This document shows positions 52,548 to 61,910 of a DNA stretch of 64,000 bases, in pieces. The notes under the pieces are model-generated. The model was not told the DNA's origin and did no database searches. It saw only the letters and a list, made by a program, of their open reading frames with translations. Source of the stretch: Halorubellus salinus (GTDB lineage Archaea > Halobacteriota > Halobacteria > Halobacteriales > Natrialbaceae); assembly GCF_020567525.1 (NCBI RefSeq), contig NZ_JAJCVI010000001.1, forward strand, positions 496,001 through 560,000. Reading direction: 5' to 3'. The translations under genes and the position numbers were made by a program. How positions within the stretch are numbered: the stretch's first letter is position 1; each line of letters opens with the position of its first letter.

Positions 52548-53306
52548 TCAGTGGAACTCGACTGTCGTGTTCCGGGCGCGACAGTCCTCGAGCGCGTGCT
52601 TCGCGTCCATCCCCGCCTCGTGCGCGGTTCGATCCGAGCTGACGCCGACCTGCAGTTCGACGTCCGCGTCGGCCTGCACGTGCTCGATGGCCGCTCGATA
52701 GTCGGCCTCGGCGAGTTCCGGGACGGTCGCGATGACGTTGTCCCCGCCGACGAAGAACGCGAGCCCCTCGTACTCGGTGTAGAGGTGCCGCATCAGCGAC
52801 GCGTACCCCTGCTCGATGTGCGTGAACGTCTCGAACGCGTCGAGTTCGTCCGTGTACTTGCCGGTGGCGTCCACCACGTCGAAGTGCGCGATGTGGACGT
52901 CGTCGTCGCGCCGATGCTCGCTCGCTATCGTCCGTCCCGCGAGCACCTCCCGGCGGGACTTGTCCTGCGCGCTCCCGTGGTCCTGCACGAGCCCGGTCGC
53001 GTCGACGAGCGCCTGCGCGGGCGTCGTCCCCGTCGCCGTCGCGACGCTCAACGTCACCGGATACCGGTTCCGGACGGACTCCTGGATGAGTTCGAGGTCG
53101 GCGTCCTCGAGCCCGTTCGTCACCGCGACCATGTTGTCGAACCGCGTGAAGAAGACGTATCCGCCGCGATTCCCGACGAGCTGGGAGAGGTCGGCGTACA
53201 GGCGCGATTGCAGCGTCTGGAGGTCGACCTCCCGGCGCGGTTCGGGCGTCACCGTCCAGGGACCGTAGTTGTCGATCTGGAAGAGAGTGACCTGAGTGTT
53301 CGTCAC
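52548..53306 (-). CDS. gch3: GTP cyclohydrolase III (IIa)
   Basis: A 252-aa archaeal enzyme that opens the imidazole ring of GTP to give 2-amino-5-formylamino-6-ribosylamino-4(3H)-pyrimidinone 5'-phosphate, the first step toward riboflavin and F420 in archaea. The fold is two cyclase-like halves; motifs seen are 'TLFQIDNYGPWTVTPEPRRE', 'YVFFTRFDNMVAVTNG' (near 49-64) and 'AFFVGGDNVIATVPE' (near 190). The GTG at 53306 is preceded by ACTTAAGCC about 27 bases upstream, so leaderless. The next step (a creatininase-family deformylase) may be encoded at 32855-33628. Confidence 0.93.
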   Translation of the reverse strand: MTNTQVTLFQIDNYGPWTVTPEPRREVDLQTLQSRLYADLSQLVGNRGGYVFFTRFDNMVAVTNGLEDADLELIQESVRNRYPVTLSVATATGTTPAQALVDATGLVQDHGSAQDKSRREVLAGRTIASEHRRDDDVHIAHFDVVDATGKYTDELDAFETFTHIEQGYASLMRHLYTEYEGLAFFVGGDNVIATVPELAEADYRAAIEHVQADADVELQVGVSSDRTAHEAGMDAKHALEDCRARNTTVEFH

Positions 53307-53515
53307 GTTACCGCGACGTAGCGGAGCCGACGGCTTAAGTCACCCTAAACGCGATGCCGCGTGTTCGCCTCCGGAAGCCGATTACTGGCGGTGATGCGCT
53401 CGAGAGGACTGCCGAGAGAAGGACGTCCGTTAGATCGCGAGCGAGTCCAGCACTGCGAGCGAACCCGTCCGTCAGCGCGCAGCGAGTCGCGTCAGTCGGC
53501 CGAAGAACCGGCGTT

Positions 53516-53839
53516 TCAGGCGGGCTTGATGTTGGATTCGCCGGCCTTCGGCTGGTACTCCCAGAAGTCGCCCGAGCGCATCGCGCGACCGATGGTCTTG
53601 TGGAAGTCGACGATGTCGTCGAACTCGCCCTTGTCGACGTGCTCGAAGATGTCGGCGACGCTGACGACGCGACGGTGGTTCAGGCGGACGGGTTCGTCGC
53701 CGTGTTCGTCGACGAAGTCCGCTGCCTTCAGCGGGAAGTCCTCGTCCTCGTCGAGGCGCTTCGCGAGGATCGCCATCCCGTACTTCCGCATGCCCTCACT
53801 GCCTTCGTCTCCGTCGGGGTCGAACGGCCAGTCGGTCAT
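53516..53839 (-). CDS. Small haloarchaeal protein (DUF5785-like)
   Basis: A 107-aa acidic protein starting MTDWPFDPDGDEGSEGMRKYGMAILAK. It is conserved in haloarchaea to my knowledge and known as DUF5785; that assignment is from memory. The middle region 'VVSVADIFEHVDKGEFDDIVDFHKTIGRAM' is predicted helical and the end is polar. No signal or membrane helix is present. The ATG at 53839 gives the conserved start. It stands between gch3 and the 96-aa gene, with no clear operon. Confidence 0.75.
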   Translation of the reverse strand: MTDWPFDPDGDEGSEGMRKYGMAILAKRLDEDEDFPLKAADFVDEHGDEPVRLNHRRVVSVADIFEHVDKGEFDDIVDFHKTIGRAMRSGDFWEYQPKAGESNIKPA

Positions 53840-53962
53840 ACGAGAGCGTCCGGATGGCAGGCGCAAAAGGGTTTCTCTCCCCGACGACGTCGCCGACGGT
53901 AACGGGACCTAGCGGGTTTGGCCGGTGACTTGGGCGTCGGACGCTCCAAGGAACGCGTAGGA

Positions 53963-54253
53963 ATGTCCGAATCCGTCTGTCCCGCCGGTGGCCACGGGGA
54001 TGCGACGACGAACCACGAGACGATCCGGCGGTGGGCCGAGGACCGGAATGCGGAACCGGCCCGCGCCAGCGGGGACGGCGACGCTAGCCTCCGGTTCGCG
54101 TTCCCGGACACGGACCGGTTCCGGGTCGTCTCGTGGGGCGAGTTCTTCGCGGCGTTCGAACGCGAGGGGTTGGCGTTCGTGTATCAGCCGGAGGAGGACG
54201 CGGGCGCGGACTCGAGTCGGTTCTACAAGTTCGTCGACCGCGCGACCGTGTGA
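53963..54253 (+). CDS. Small haloarchaeal protein of unknown function
   Basis: A 96-aa acidic protein. A short N-terminal helix 'NHETIRRWAEDRNAEPARAS' is followed by a beta segment 'LRFAFP' and a C-terminal 'SWGEFFAAFEREGLAFVYQ ... SRFYKFVDR'. This layout recurs in small haloarchaeal proteins that are often misannotated as glucan branching enzymes; no catalytic domain is present. The ATG at 53963 is preferred over one 15 codons earlier. Divergent from the 107-aa gene. Confidence 0.72.
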   Translation: MSESVCPAGGHGDATTNHETIRRWAEDRNAEPARASGDGDASLRFAFPDTDRFRVVSWGEFFAAFEREGLAFVYQPEEDAGADSSRFYKFVDRATV

Positions 54254-54343
54254 GCGGGACGCTCGTCGGCCCCGTTTCACGTCGGTCCCGCGACCGACTC
54301 GCAGGCGCTCGCTCGAATCTCGAGGCCGGCCCCTGGAGATGGG

Positions 54344-55390
54344 TCAGTCCGAGAGCAGTACGTCGTCGACGGGGCGTCGGGGCGTCGTCGTTCCGTCCGG
54401 GTCGGCATAGCCGGCGCGGAACAGGTGCTGGGGTGTCGACTCGGTATCGAGCAGTTCCGCGAACTGATCGCGGAGCGCGGGTAACTCCAGTACCTGACTC
54501 AGCGGATGGACCGCCACGCCGGCTCCGGTGGCGGCGAGCGCCATCCGCTCGAAGGCGCGACCGACACGGAGCCACGCCGGGGCGTTGTCGGTGGCCGTGG
54601 CGAGCGCGACGACCGCCGGCGCGTTCTCGACGCGCGTGGCGTTCTTCCGGCCTTCGCGGTCGCCGAGGTCCAGGCGTCTGACGGCGGTCGCGCTCACTCG
54701 CGCCCTGATCGGGCCGGCGCCGAGCGCGCCGGACCGGATCCACTCGGCGAGTTCCGCGCGGTACGTCGGGTCGTCGAACAGCGTCTCGTCGGCGCGCGCC
54801 TGGAGCGCGGCGACCGCATCCTTGGTCTCCGGGTCGGTGACGACGTGAACGTCGACGCCGAGGGCGTCGCCGGTCGCCTGGAACGTTTCGCGGAGCGCGG
54901 CAGGGAGCGGACGGTCGTCGTACGACCCGTGGTTCGTGCGTCGGACGGGTATCGCGTCGAACAGCGCCTCGTCCGGCGCCCCCTCGATGGAGTCGGTCGT
55001 TCCCGCTTCGAGGTGGACGGTCGCGAGGTGTCGGTAGCGGTCGGGAGCGTCGGCGTCTGCGGTCGGGCGTGCGTCCATCGGCGCGGACGCGTCCACGTAC
55101 TCGACGAGCGGCGAACGGTCGAAGTGCACGGCCGCAACGACGAGGTTCTCCACCGCACAGCCGACGCTCACCGCCAGTTCCCGACCGGTCGGGTCGGCGA
55201 CGTCGAGCTGGCGCGATGTGTCCGCGAACACGCGTATCGTTCCACCGTCGACGTCGAACGCCCACGGCTGGGAGTTGTGGCTGGACGGCGCGAGGACGGC
55301 GTACTCGAGCAGGTGTCGCGCTTGTTCGCCCAGGTCGGCGTCGTCCGGGTACGCCTCCGGGTCGGGCGAGTGGCGGGCTGGATGGGACAT
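54344..55390 (-). CDS. Nitroreductase-fold protein (Acg family)
   Basis: A 348-aa protein made of two nitroreductase-like halves, as in the Acg family. The N-terminal 'EYAVLAPSSHNSQPWAFDV' (about 30-48) is the FMN-binding start of nitroreductases. 'RRTNHGSYDDRPLP' and 'AWLRVGRAFERMALAATGAGVAVHPLSQ' mark the later part. In this family the lid often hinders NAD(P)H access and catalysis may be absent. The ATG at 55390 is used. It is separated from the lipoprotein gene upstream by 85 bases. Confidence 0.85.
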   Translation of the reverse strand: MSHPARHSPDPEAYPDDADLGEQARHLLEYAVLAPSSHNSQPWAFDVDGGTIRVFADTSRQLDVADPTGRELAVSVGCAVENLVVAAVHFDRSPLVEYVDASAPMDARPTADADAPDRYRHLATVHLEAGTTDSIEGAPDEALFDAIPVRRTNHGSYDDRPLPAALRETFQATGDALGVDVHVVTDPETKDAVAALQARADETLFDDPTYRAELAEWIRSGALGAGPIRARVSATAVRRLDLGDREGRKNATRVENAPAVVALATATDNAPAWLRVGRAFERMALAATGAGVAVHPLSQVLELPALRDQFAELLDTESTPQHLFRAGYADPDGTTTPRRPVDDVLLSD

Positions 55391-55475
55391 GGTCGCGGTA
55401 CGTGGGCGTTCGGTGGCCGCCCGGATAGTCGACGCCATCGTTCTCGCTGGGCGAGAGCCGAGTCGCGGCTCGCGG

Positions 55476-55994
55476 TCAGTTGCTGCAGGCGAGGCCGCCG
55501 ACGGTGACGTTCCGACCGTCGGCGTCGAGCGTGACGCGGTCGACGTGCCCGTCGCAGTTCGCGACCCCCCACGCGGCGACCTGGTTGCTGCCGTCGACGC
55601 GCACGACGAACACCACGGTCTCCATCGGCGCGATCTCGTTCGCGCTCGCGGTGAACGTGGGCGATCCCTCGAAGTAGACGCCGCCGTCGTCCTCGGGCGT
55701 CGCGACGCTCCGCAAGCCATCGGGGGTGTCGCCCTGGAACAGGCCCTGTTCGGTCGGGAGTTCGAACTCGCGCGTGGTTCCGTTCGCGTACTCGAGCGTG
55801 ACGAACTCGGGGCGGTCGGTGTAGAGGTGGGTGGCGACGTAGACGCTGTGCGTGGCGTTCCCGAGCATCTCGACGGTGAACGACTCGTTCCCGGATGGTG
55901 CGTTCGGGCCGGAGCTCGGTGACCCCAGGCAACCGCCGGCGACGACGGCGAGGGCCACGGCGACCGCGAGGACGGCGACGTGTCTGGCGTGCAT
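55476..55994 (-). CDS. Small lipoprotein of unknown function
   Basis: A 172-aa exported protein with signal MHARHVAVLAVAVALAVVAG and a lipobox ending AGGC at Cys22. A Ser/Pro/Asn linker leads to a beta-rich domain with several N-glycosylation sequons. A C-terminal pair of Cys ('ANCDGHVDR', 'LACSN') may form a disulfide. No family is recognised. The ATG at 55994 is the only start keeping the signal. It lies between the Acg-like gene and the CoA-transferase gene on the same strand. Confidence 0.72.
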   Translation of the reverse strand: MHARHVAVLAVAVALAVVAGGCLGSPSSGPNAPSGNESFTVEMLGNATHSVYVATHLYTDRPEFVTLEYANGTTREFELPTEQGLFQGDTPDGLRSVATPEDDGGVYFEGSPTFTASANEIAPMETVVFVVRVDGSNQVAAWGVANCDGHVDRVTLDADGRNVTVGGLACSN

Positions 55995-56111
55995 GCCACT
56001 GGATACGTCGGCGAACGGCAAAAAACCGAAGCGACGCGTGCTCGCACGACGCTCACGGCAGGTCGCACCGACGGGCGCGTGACCCTCCCAGGTGCTGCGC
56101 GGTCGGTGCGT

Positions 56112-57425
56112 TCAGTCGTCGCCGCTGGCGCGCGGGCGTTCGCGATCGCGGTCGCCGAGGAGTTCGTCGCGGTGTTCGTCGAGGAGCGGGGCGCGGCCGC
56201 GCGGGCCGGTGGGGGCGTCGCCGAACTTGATGGGGCAGCCGGCGACGGTGACGTCGCGGTCGGCGCCGGGCTGGGCGACGTCGGCGAGCATCCCGCGGTC
56301 GTGGACGTGCGGGTCGTCGAAGACGTCCGCGGCGTCCTGGACTGGTGCGGCGGGGACGCGACCGTCGAGCAGGTCGACGATGTCGTCCGCGTCGTGTTCG
56401 CGCGTCCACTCGGCTATCTGGGGGCGGAGGTCGTCGCGGGCGCGGATCCTGCTGGGGGCGTCGGGGTGGTCGGCGGCGAGGTCCGGGCGGTCCATCGCCT
56501 CGCAGAGCTCGCGCCAGTGACCGTCCGAGAAGGCGGCGATGACGACGTACCCGTCGGCGGCCTCGAACGCGTTGTACGGGAACAGCGTCGGGTGACTGTT
56601 GCCCTGGCGCGTGAGGACGTCGTCGTCGTAGGAGTAGTGGTAGACGGCGCGCTCGCACATCGACACCATCGCGTCGTACATGCCGGTGTCGACGTAGCTG
56701 CCTTCGCCGGTGCGTTCGCGGCGGTGGACGGCGGCGAGGATGCCGACCGCTTCGAGGACGGCGGTGAAGAGGTCGCCGATGCCGGGACCGACCTTCGTCG
56801 GTGGGCCGTCCTCCTGGCCCGTGATCTCCATGACGCCGCCGAGCGCTTGCGCGACGAGGTCGAAGCTCGGCTGGCCCTGTCTGTGGGTCTCGCCCGTGCG
56901 GGGGTCGCCGAACCCGCGGATGCTCGCGTAGACGAGTTCCGGGTTCAGTTCCTTGAGGTCCTCGTACGCGCACCCGAGGCGTTCCATGGTGCCGGCGCGG
57001 TAGTTCTCGACGACGACGTCCGCGGACTCGACGAGGTACTGGAAGTCCTCGCGGTCGTCGTCGTCGCCGAGGTCGAGTTCGATGGAGCGCTTCCCGCGGT
57101 TGACGCTCTGGAAGTAGCCGCCGTAGGGTTCGTCGGCGGCGTCGCCGACGTGGGGTGGGTTGGCGCGGATGAGGTCGCCGCCGGGGCGTTCGACCTTCAC
57201 GACGTCCGCGCCGAGGTCGGCGAGCAGCATCGTGCAGTACGGGCCGGCGAGTACCTGCGTGAGGTCGACGACGCGGAGGTCCGAGAGCGGGCCCTCGTCG
57301 TCGGGCGTGGATTCGTCGCCGGCGCGGTTCGCGCCGGTTCCGGTGGTGGGGTCGGCGTCGTCGCGCTCGGTGTGGCTGTCGGCGCGGTTCGATGCCGGCT
57401 CGTCGCCGGCGTCGCGTCCTGGCAT
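56112..57425 (-). CDS. mct: Succinyl-CoA:mesaconate CoA-transferase (class III)
   Basis: A 437-aa CaiB/BaiF-type CoA-transferase. Class III enzymes form an aspartyl-CoA intermediate; the candidate Asp is in 'VGPGIGDLFTAVLEAVGI' near residue 220. 'DLTQVLAGPYCTMLLADLGADVVKVE' at the start of the fold (about 53-78) and 'RGKRSIELDL' are typical. The first 45 residues are a hydrophilic extension. Its position next to the complete methylaspartate-cycle genes points to transfer of CoA from succinyl-CoA to mesaconate. It is divergent from the mam operon, with the promoters in 57426-57574. ATG 57425 is used; a longer form from 57506 is possible but would overlap the promoter region. Confidence 0.85.
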   Translation of the reverse strand: MPGRDAGDEPASNRADSHTERDDADPTTGTGANRAGDESTPDDEGPLSDLRVVDLTQVLAGPYCTMLLADLGADVVKVERPGGDLIRANPPHVGDAADEPYGGYFQSVNRGKRSIELDLGDDDDREDFQYLVESADVVVENYRAGTMERLGCAYEDLKELNPELVYASIRGFGDPRTGETHRQGQPSFDLVAQALGGVMEITGQEDGPPTKVGPGIGDLFTAVLEAVGILAAVHRRERTGEGSYVDTGMYDAMVSMCERAVYHYSYDDDVLTRQGNSHPTLFPYNAFEAADGYVVIAAFSDGHWRELCEAMDRPDLAADHPDAPSRIRARDDLRPQIAEWTREHDADDIVDLLDGRVPAAPVQDAADVFDDPHVHDRGMLADVAQPGADRDVTVAGCPIKFGDAPTGPRGRAPLLDEHRDELLGDRDRERPRASGDD

Positions 57426-57574
57426 GGGGCGTTCGTGGACGCCGTCACGCAAAAACCTTCCCAATAGATAATGATGGTGTGGTTTATTCTCAAACGCCCC
57501 CTTCAACGTGTATAAGGAATATTATCATGATAGACCATTATCTTTAACTATTGTTCATACAACAGTGGAGTTAC
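57426..57574. promoter_or_regulatory. AT-rich divergent promoter region between mct and the mam operon
   Basis: This 149-base region is markedly AT-rich. TCTTTAACT at 57541-57549 points toward mamA and predicts a start at the ATG (57575), so leaderless. On the minus strand TTATACA near 57506-57514 and CATTATCTATTG near 57462-57472 are candidates for mct. Shared regulation of both transcripts is plausible. Confidence 0.55.
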
Positions 57575-58009
57575 ATGGCCGCGACAGTCACTCTCGGTGT
57601 CATCGGGTCCGACGCGCACGTCGTCGGTATCACCATCCTCGAGCAGGCCCTCTCCGCAGCAGGGTTCGAGGTTCACAACCTCGGCGTCCAGACCTCCCAG
57701 GAGGAGTTCGCCGAGTCCGCAGCTACCCACGACGCCGACGCTGTACTCGTCTCCTCGCTCTACGGTCACGCGGAGCAGGACTGCCGCGGCTTCCACGAGA
57801 CCCTCACGGAAGCGGGCGTCGACGCCGTCACGTACATCGGCGGGAACCTCGCAGTCGGACAGAACGACTTCGAGGAGACCCGACGCACGTTCCGCGACAT
57901 GGGTTTCGACCGCGTCTTCGACAGCGAGACCAGTCCCGAGGAAGCGATCCGCGCCCTCGAGATGGACTGCGCGCACAGCGAGCGCGACACAGAACGCGTC
58001 ACCGCCTGA
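57575..58009 (+). CDS. mamA: Glutamate mutase subunit S (cobalamin-binding)
   Basis: The 144-aa small subunit of coenzyme B12-dependent glutamate mutase, which converts L-glutamate to (2S,3S)-3-methylaspartate. The B12-binding signature Asp13-x-His15-x-x-Gly18 (DAHVVG) is intact; His15 ligates cobalt. 'SSLYGHAEQDCRGF' and 'YIGGNLAVG' match the rest of the B12 fold. It is first in the mamA-mamB-mal-mch-lyase operon and is preceded by a TATA-like TTTAACT. MamB follows 4 bases after the stop. Confidence 0.96.
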   Translation: MAATVTLGVIGSDAHVVGITILEQALSAAGFEVHNLGVQTSQEEFAESAATHDADAVLVSSLYGHAEQDCRGFHETLTEAGVDAVTYIGGNLAVGQNDFEETRRTFRDMGFDRVFDSETSPEEAIRALEMDCAHSERDTERVTA

Positions 58010-58013
58010 CTCG

Positions 58014-59504
58014 ATGTTACGCGACGAACGCATCCCGGCCGAGCAGTTGCGACGCATCGACGGGGACGTCCGCGGGAACTGGCCGACAGGCCAGGCCGTC
58101 GACTTCGAGGAGGCCGTCGAGTTCCACGAGTCCCTCCCCGCAAGCAAGCGATTCGCCGACGTCCTCGAGAACGCCGACCGCCCGCTCCTCCAGCCGCGAG
58201 CGGGCGTCGCGCGCCTCGAAGAGCAAATCTCGCTCCTCGAGCACCTCCAGAACGAAGGGCAGGCGGACCTCCTGCCCACGACCATCGACTCCTACACGCG
58301 GGACAACCAGTACGAGAAGGCACAGACCGGACTCGAGGAGGCACGCGAGACCGGGAAGGCCGCACTGAACGGGTTCCCGGCCGTCAACCACGGCGTCGAA
58401 CGCTGCCGCGAACTCGTCGACGCGCTCGACGCACCCATCGAGGTCCGCCACGGGACGCCCGACGCGCGCCTGCTCGCCGCGATCACGTTCGCGGGCGGGT
58501 TCCAGAGCTTCGAGGGCGGCCCCATCAGCTACAACATCCCGTACTGCAAGGAGAACTCGCTCGCGGACACCATCGAGCACTGGCAGTTCGTCGACCGGCT
58601 CGCTGGCGCGTACACCGAACGCGGCATCACCATCAACCGCGAGCCGTTCGGGCCGCTGACGGGGACGCTCGTCCCGCCGAGCATCGCCATCGCGGTGATG
58701 CTCGTCGAAGGCAAGCTCGCCGCGACCCAGGGCGTCCGGTCGCTGACGCTCGGGTACGGCCAGGTCGGGAACCTCGTCCAGGACGTCGCCGCGCTCCGCG
58801 CGCTGAAGAAACTCGGGAACGAGTACCTGAACGACGACGTCACGGTCACGACGGTCTTCCACGAGTGGATGGGTGGGTTCCCGCCGGACGAGGCGCGCGC
58901 GAACGGCGTCATCGGGCTCGGCGGGACGACCGCGGCGATCGCGCAACCGGACAAGGTCATCACCAAGTCGCCCCAGGAGTTCCAGGGCGTCCCGACGAAG
59001 GAAGCGAACGCCGCCGGCTTGCGGACGACCCGGCAGATGCTGGACATGGTCCGCGAGCAGGCGATCAATCTGGAGGGCGTCGACGAGGAACAGGAGCTCA
59101 TCGAGCGGACGGCGATGGAGCTCGTCGACACCGTCGAACGGCACGGCGACGGCGACGTCGCACTCGGCGTCGTCGACGCGTTCGCCTCCGGCGCGCTCGA
59201 CGTCCCGTTCGCGCCGAGCGACGCCGCGATGGGCGCGGTCCTCCCCGCGAGGGACGACGACGGCCGCGTCCGCATCTTCGAGTTCGCGGAACTCGACGTC
59301 AGCGACGACGTCAAGGAGATCCACGGGAACTTCCTCGACGAGCGCGCCCGCACCGAAGGCCGCAAGCGCTCGTTCAAGATGGTCGCCGACGACGTCGACG
59401 CCATCAGCGACGGCCGCCTCATCGGCCGGCCGAACGCTGGCGGAAACAGTCGAAGTGGCGACGACCCCGGTGCGCCGAACGGAGGTGAGTCGCGTGCGGA
59501 TTGA
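58014..59504 (+). CDS. mamB: Glutamate mutase subunit E
   Basis: The 496-aa catalytic TIM-barrel subunit of glutamate mutase. It binds glutamate and, with MamA, adenosylcobalamin. Typical segments are 'LLQPRAGVARLEEQISLLEHLQ' (about 60-81), 'VRHGTPDARLLAAI', 'FEGGPISYNIPYCKE', 'TVTTVFHEWMGGFP' and 'TKEANAAGLRTTRQML'. ATG 58014. The stop overlaps the mal start by 11 bases. Confidence 0.96.
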   Translation: MLRDERIPAEQLRRIDGDVRGNWPTGQAVDFEEAVEFHESLPASKRFADVLENADRPLLQPRAGVARLEEQISLLEHLQNEGQADLLPTTIDSYTRDNQYEKAQTGLEEARETGKAALNGFPAVNHGVERCRELVDALDAPIEVRHGTPDARLLAAITFAGGFQSFEGGPISYNIPYCKENSLADTIEHWQFVDRLAGAYTERGITINREPFGPLTGTLVPPSIAIAVMLVEGKLAATQGVRSLTLGYGQVGNLVQDVAALRALKKLGNEYLNDDVTVTTVFHEWMGGFPPDEARANGVIGLGGTTAAIAQPDKVITKSPQEFQGVPTKEANAAGLRTTRQMLDMVREQAINLEGVDEEQELIERTAMELVDTVERHGDGDVALGVVDAFASGALDVPFAPSDAAMGAVLPARDDDGRVRIFEFAELDVSDDVKEIHGNFLDERARTEGRKRSFKMVADDVDAISDGRLIGRPNAGGNSRSGDDPGAPNGGESRAD

Positions 59505-60765
59505 GCGCGTTCGCGCCGTCCCGTCGGTCTCGGGGTTCTTCTTCGACGACCAGCGCGCAATCAAGGGGGGCGCGACCCAGGACGGGTTCGCGTACGACGG
59601 CGACCCCGTCACCGAGGGGTTCGACGCCGTCCGCGAAGCCGGCGAGGCGTTGACCGTCGAACTCGACCTGAGCGACGGTCGCACGGTCTCGGGTGACTGC
59701 TGTGCCGTCCAGTACTCCGGCGCTGGCGGCCGCGACCCGCTCTTCCGTGCAGCTCGCTACGAGCCGGTCGTCGAGGATCGCGTCGCGGACGCCCTGGAGG
59801 GGCGGTCGGCGACGGAGTTCGGGACGAACGTCGCCGAGCTCGCCGCGATGCCCGGCGAGGACGGCCGCGAGCAACTCCACACCGCGGTCCGGTACGGCGT
59901 CTCGCAGGCGCTGCTCGCGGCGGCGGCGCACGCCGAGGGGCGGACGCGAGCGCGAACGCTCGCCGACCACCTCGGGACGACGCCCGCGACCGAACCGGTG
60001 CCGGTGTTCGGGCAGTCCGGCGACGACCGGTACGTGAACGCCGAGAAGATGATGATAAAGGGCGTCCCCGTCCTCCCACACGGCCTCTTCAATAGCGTCG
60101 AGAAGCTCGGCGAATCGGGCGAGGGACTCCGCGAGTACGTCGCGTGGCTCGTCGAGCGCGCGAACGAACTCGGGCCCGCGGACTACCGGCCGCGCCTCCA
60201 CCTGGACGTCTACGGCGTCATCGGGGACGTCTTCGGCGCACCGTACGACCGCGCCGAGGTCGTCGACTACTTCCAGTCGCTCAGCGAGGCGGCCGAGGAC
60301 CATCCCATCCAGATAGAGGGCCCGATGGACGTCGGCGGGCGCGCCGAGCAGATCCACGCGATGACCGAACTCCGGGACGCGCTCGCGGACGCCGACGTCG
60401 ACGTGGACCTGGTCGCCGACGAGTGGTGCAACACGTTCGAGGACGTCCAGGCGTTCGTCGACGCGGGCGCCGCGGACGTCGTCCAGGTGAAGACCCCCGA
60501 CCTCGGCGGCATCCATCGCTCCGGGGAGGCAGTGCGGTACTGCGAGGGCACGGACGTCCGCGCGTACCTCGGCGGGACGTGCAACGAGACCGTGACCTCG
60601 GCGCGAGCCTGCGCGCACGTCGCGCTGGCGACCGACGCGTTCCAGGTGCTCGCGAAACCCGGGATGGGGTTCGACGAGGGCTACATGGTCGTCGAGAACG
60701 AGATGCGGCGCGCACTCGCTCGCGACGACGCCGACGCGACGACGCGCGCCGTCGCGGACGACTGA
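59494..60765 (+). CDS. mal: Methylaspartate ammonia-lyase
   Basis: A 423-aa enolase-superfamily enzyme that removes ammonia from 3-methylaspartate to give mesaconate. It shows a barrel with Asp/Glu metal ligands in 'HLDVYGVIGDVFG', 'IEGPMDVGGRAEQIHAM' and 'VADEWCNTFEDVQAF', and the catalytic Lys in 'VQVKTPDLGGIH'. The GTG at 59494 is chosen because GGAGGTG (59481-59487) lies six bases before it; it overlaps the end of mamB by 11 bases. It provides mesaconate for the divergent CoA-transferase. Confidence 0.96.
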   Translation: MRIERVRAVPSVSGFFFDDQRAIKGGATQDGFAYDGDPVTEGFDAVREAGEALTVELDLSDGRTVSGDCCAVQYSGAGGRDPLFRAARYEPVVEDRVADALEGRSATEFGTNVAELAAMPGEDGREQLHTAVRYGVSQALLAAAAHAEGRTRARTLADHLGTTPATEPVPVFGQSGDDRYVNAEKMMIKGVPVLPHGLFNSVEKLGESGEGLREYVAWLVERANELGPADYRPRLHLDVYGVIGDVFGAPYDRAEVVDYFQSLSEAAEDHPIQIEGPMDVGGRAEQIHAMTELRDALADADVDVDLVADEWCNTFEDVQAFVDAGAADVVQVKTPDLGGIHRSGEAVRYCEGTDVRAYLGGTCNETVTSARACAHVALATDAFQVLAKPGMGFDEGYMVVENEMRRALARDDADATTRAVADD

Positions 60766-60792
60766 GCTGGTACACGCTACCGATTCATCTAC

Positions 60793-61905
60793 ATGACAGA
60801 CGACTTCGACCTCAGTGACGGCGAGACGTTCCGCGCGGCACTCGACCGCGTCGATACCAAAGGGAAGGGGAACTGCTTCGAGGACTTCGCGGAGGGCGAC
60901 GAACTCGAGCACGAACCCGGGTTGACGCTCACGCGACACGCGAGCGAGACGTGGGCGGGCCAGACGCTCAACCACGACCCGGCGTACTGGCGGCCGGACG
61001 CGGCCCGCGAGCGCGGGTTCGAGACGGTGCCCGCGCATCCGGATTACCTCACCGCGGCGGTGATGGGGCCGACCGTCGAGGACCTCTCCGAGAAGGGCGG
61101 GTACTTCCTCGGCCGTACCGACCTCCGGTTCCACGCCGACGCGGTACCCCTGGGGACGGCACTCCAGGTGCGGTCGACCGTCGAGTCGACCGCGACGTCC
61201 TCGTCGCGCCCCGACTACGGCATCGTCACGTGGCGGACGGAGGGCGTGGACGCCGACACCGGCGACCGCTTGCTGTCCTACGAGCGCACGAACATGATCC
61301 CGCGACGGACCCCGCCGGCGACCGACGGCGGCGAGCACGAGTCCCTCGACGACGTCGAACCGGACGGCGGCGAGACGATGGATCTCGGCCTTCCGGGGAC
61401 GTTCGTCGAACCGGACGGCGAGCACTTCGAGGACTTCGCCGCGGCGCTCGCGACGACGGAGGACAGGCACGGGGGCGACGCCGCGGTCGCGTACCGCCAC
61501 GAGCGCGGTCGGACGATGGACGCCGTCACCGTCAGCCAGCTCCCGCTGATGACGCTGAACACCGCGAAACAGCACCACGACGCGGCCGTGATGGCGGACT
61601 CCCCGTCCGGCGACCTCGTCGCGTACGGCGACGTGACGCGCTCGACCGCACTCGGGCACGCTCGCAGCGACGAGGCGACGTGGCGCGAGGTCGGGTTCGA
61701 CGACGAGCGCTTCCACACGTTCGTCACGCCCGGCGACACCGTGTACTGCTTCACGCACGTCCGCGACGCTCGCGACGACGGCGACGACCGGTACGGTGTC
61801 GTCGAGTTCGAGCACGTCGCGTTCAACCAGGACGACACCCCCGTGTACTCGGGGACGCGCACCGCACAGATACAGAAACGCTCGACGACGAACGCAGGCA
61901 ACTGA
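60793..61905 (+). CDS. mch: Mesaconyl-CoA hydratase (MaoC/double hot-dog)
   Basis: A 370-aa hydratase made of two hot-dog halves of the MaoC type. It adds water to mesaconyl-CoA (2-methylfumaryl-CoA) giving methylmalyl-CoA. The first half has 'KGNCFEDFAEGDELEHEPGLTLTRH' and 'NHDPAYW'. The second includes 'HFEDFAAAL', 'DRHGGDAAVAYRHERGRTMDAVTVSQLPLMTLNTAKQHHD' and 'ALGHARSDEATWREVGFDDERF', rich in catalytic-type His and Asp. ATG 60793, 28 bases after mal and 5 bases before the lyase. Confidence 0.92.
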   Translation: MTDDFDLSDGETFRAALDRVDTKGKGNCFEDFAEGDELEHEPGLTLTRHASETWAGQTLNHDPAYWRPDAARERGFETVPAHPDYLTAAVMGPTVEDLSEKGGYFLGRTDLRFHADAVPLGTALQVRSTVESTATSSSRPDYGIVTWRTEGVDADTGDRLLSYERTNMIPRRTPPATDGGEHESLDDVEPDGGETMDLGLPGTFVEPDGEHFEDFAAALATTEDRHGGDAAVAYRHERGRTMDAVTVSQLPLMTLNTAKQHHDAAVMADSPSGDLVAYGDVTRSTALGHARSDEATWREVGFDDERFHTFVTPGDTVYCFTHVRDARDDGDDRYGVVEFEHVAFNQDDTPVYSGTRTAQIQKRSTTNAGN

Positions 61906-61910
61906 CTCAG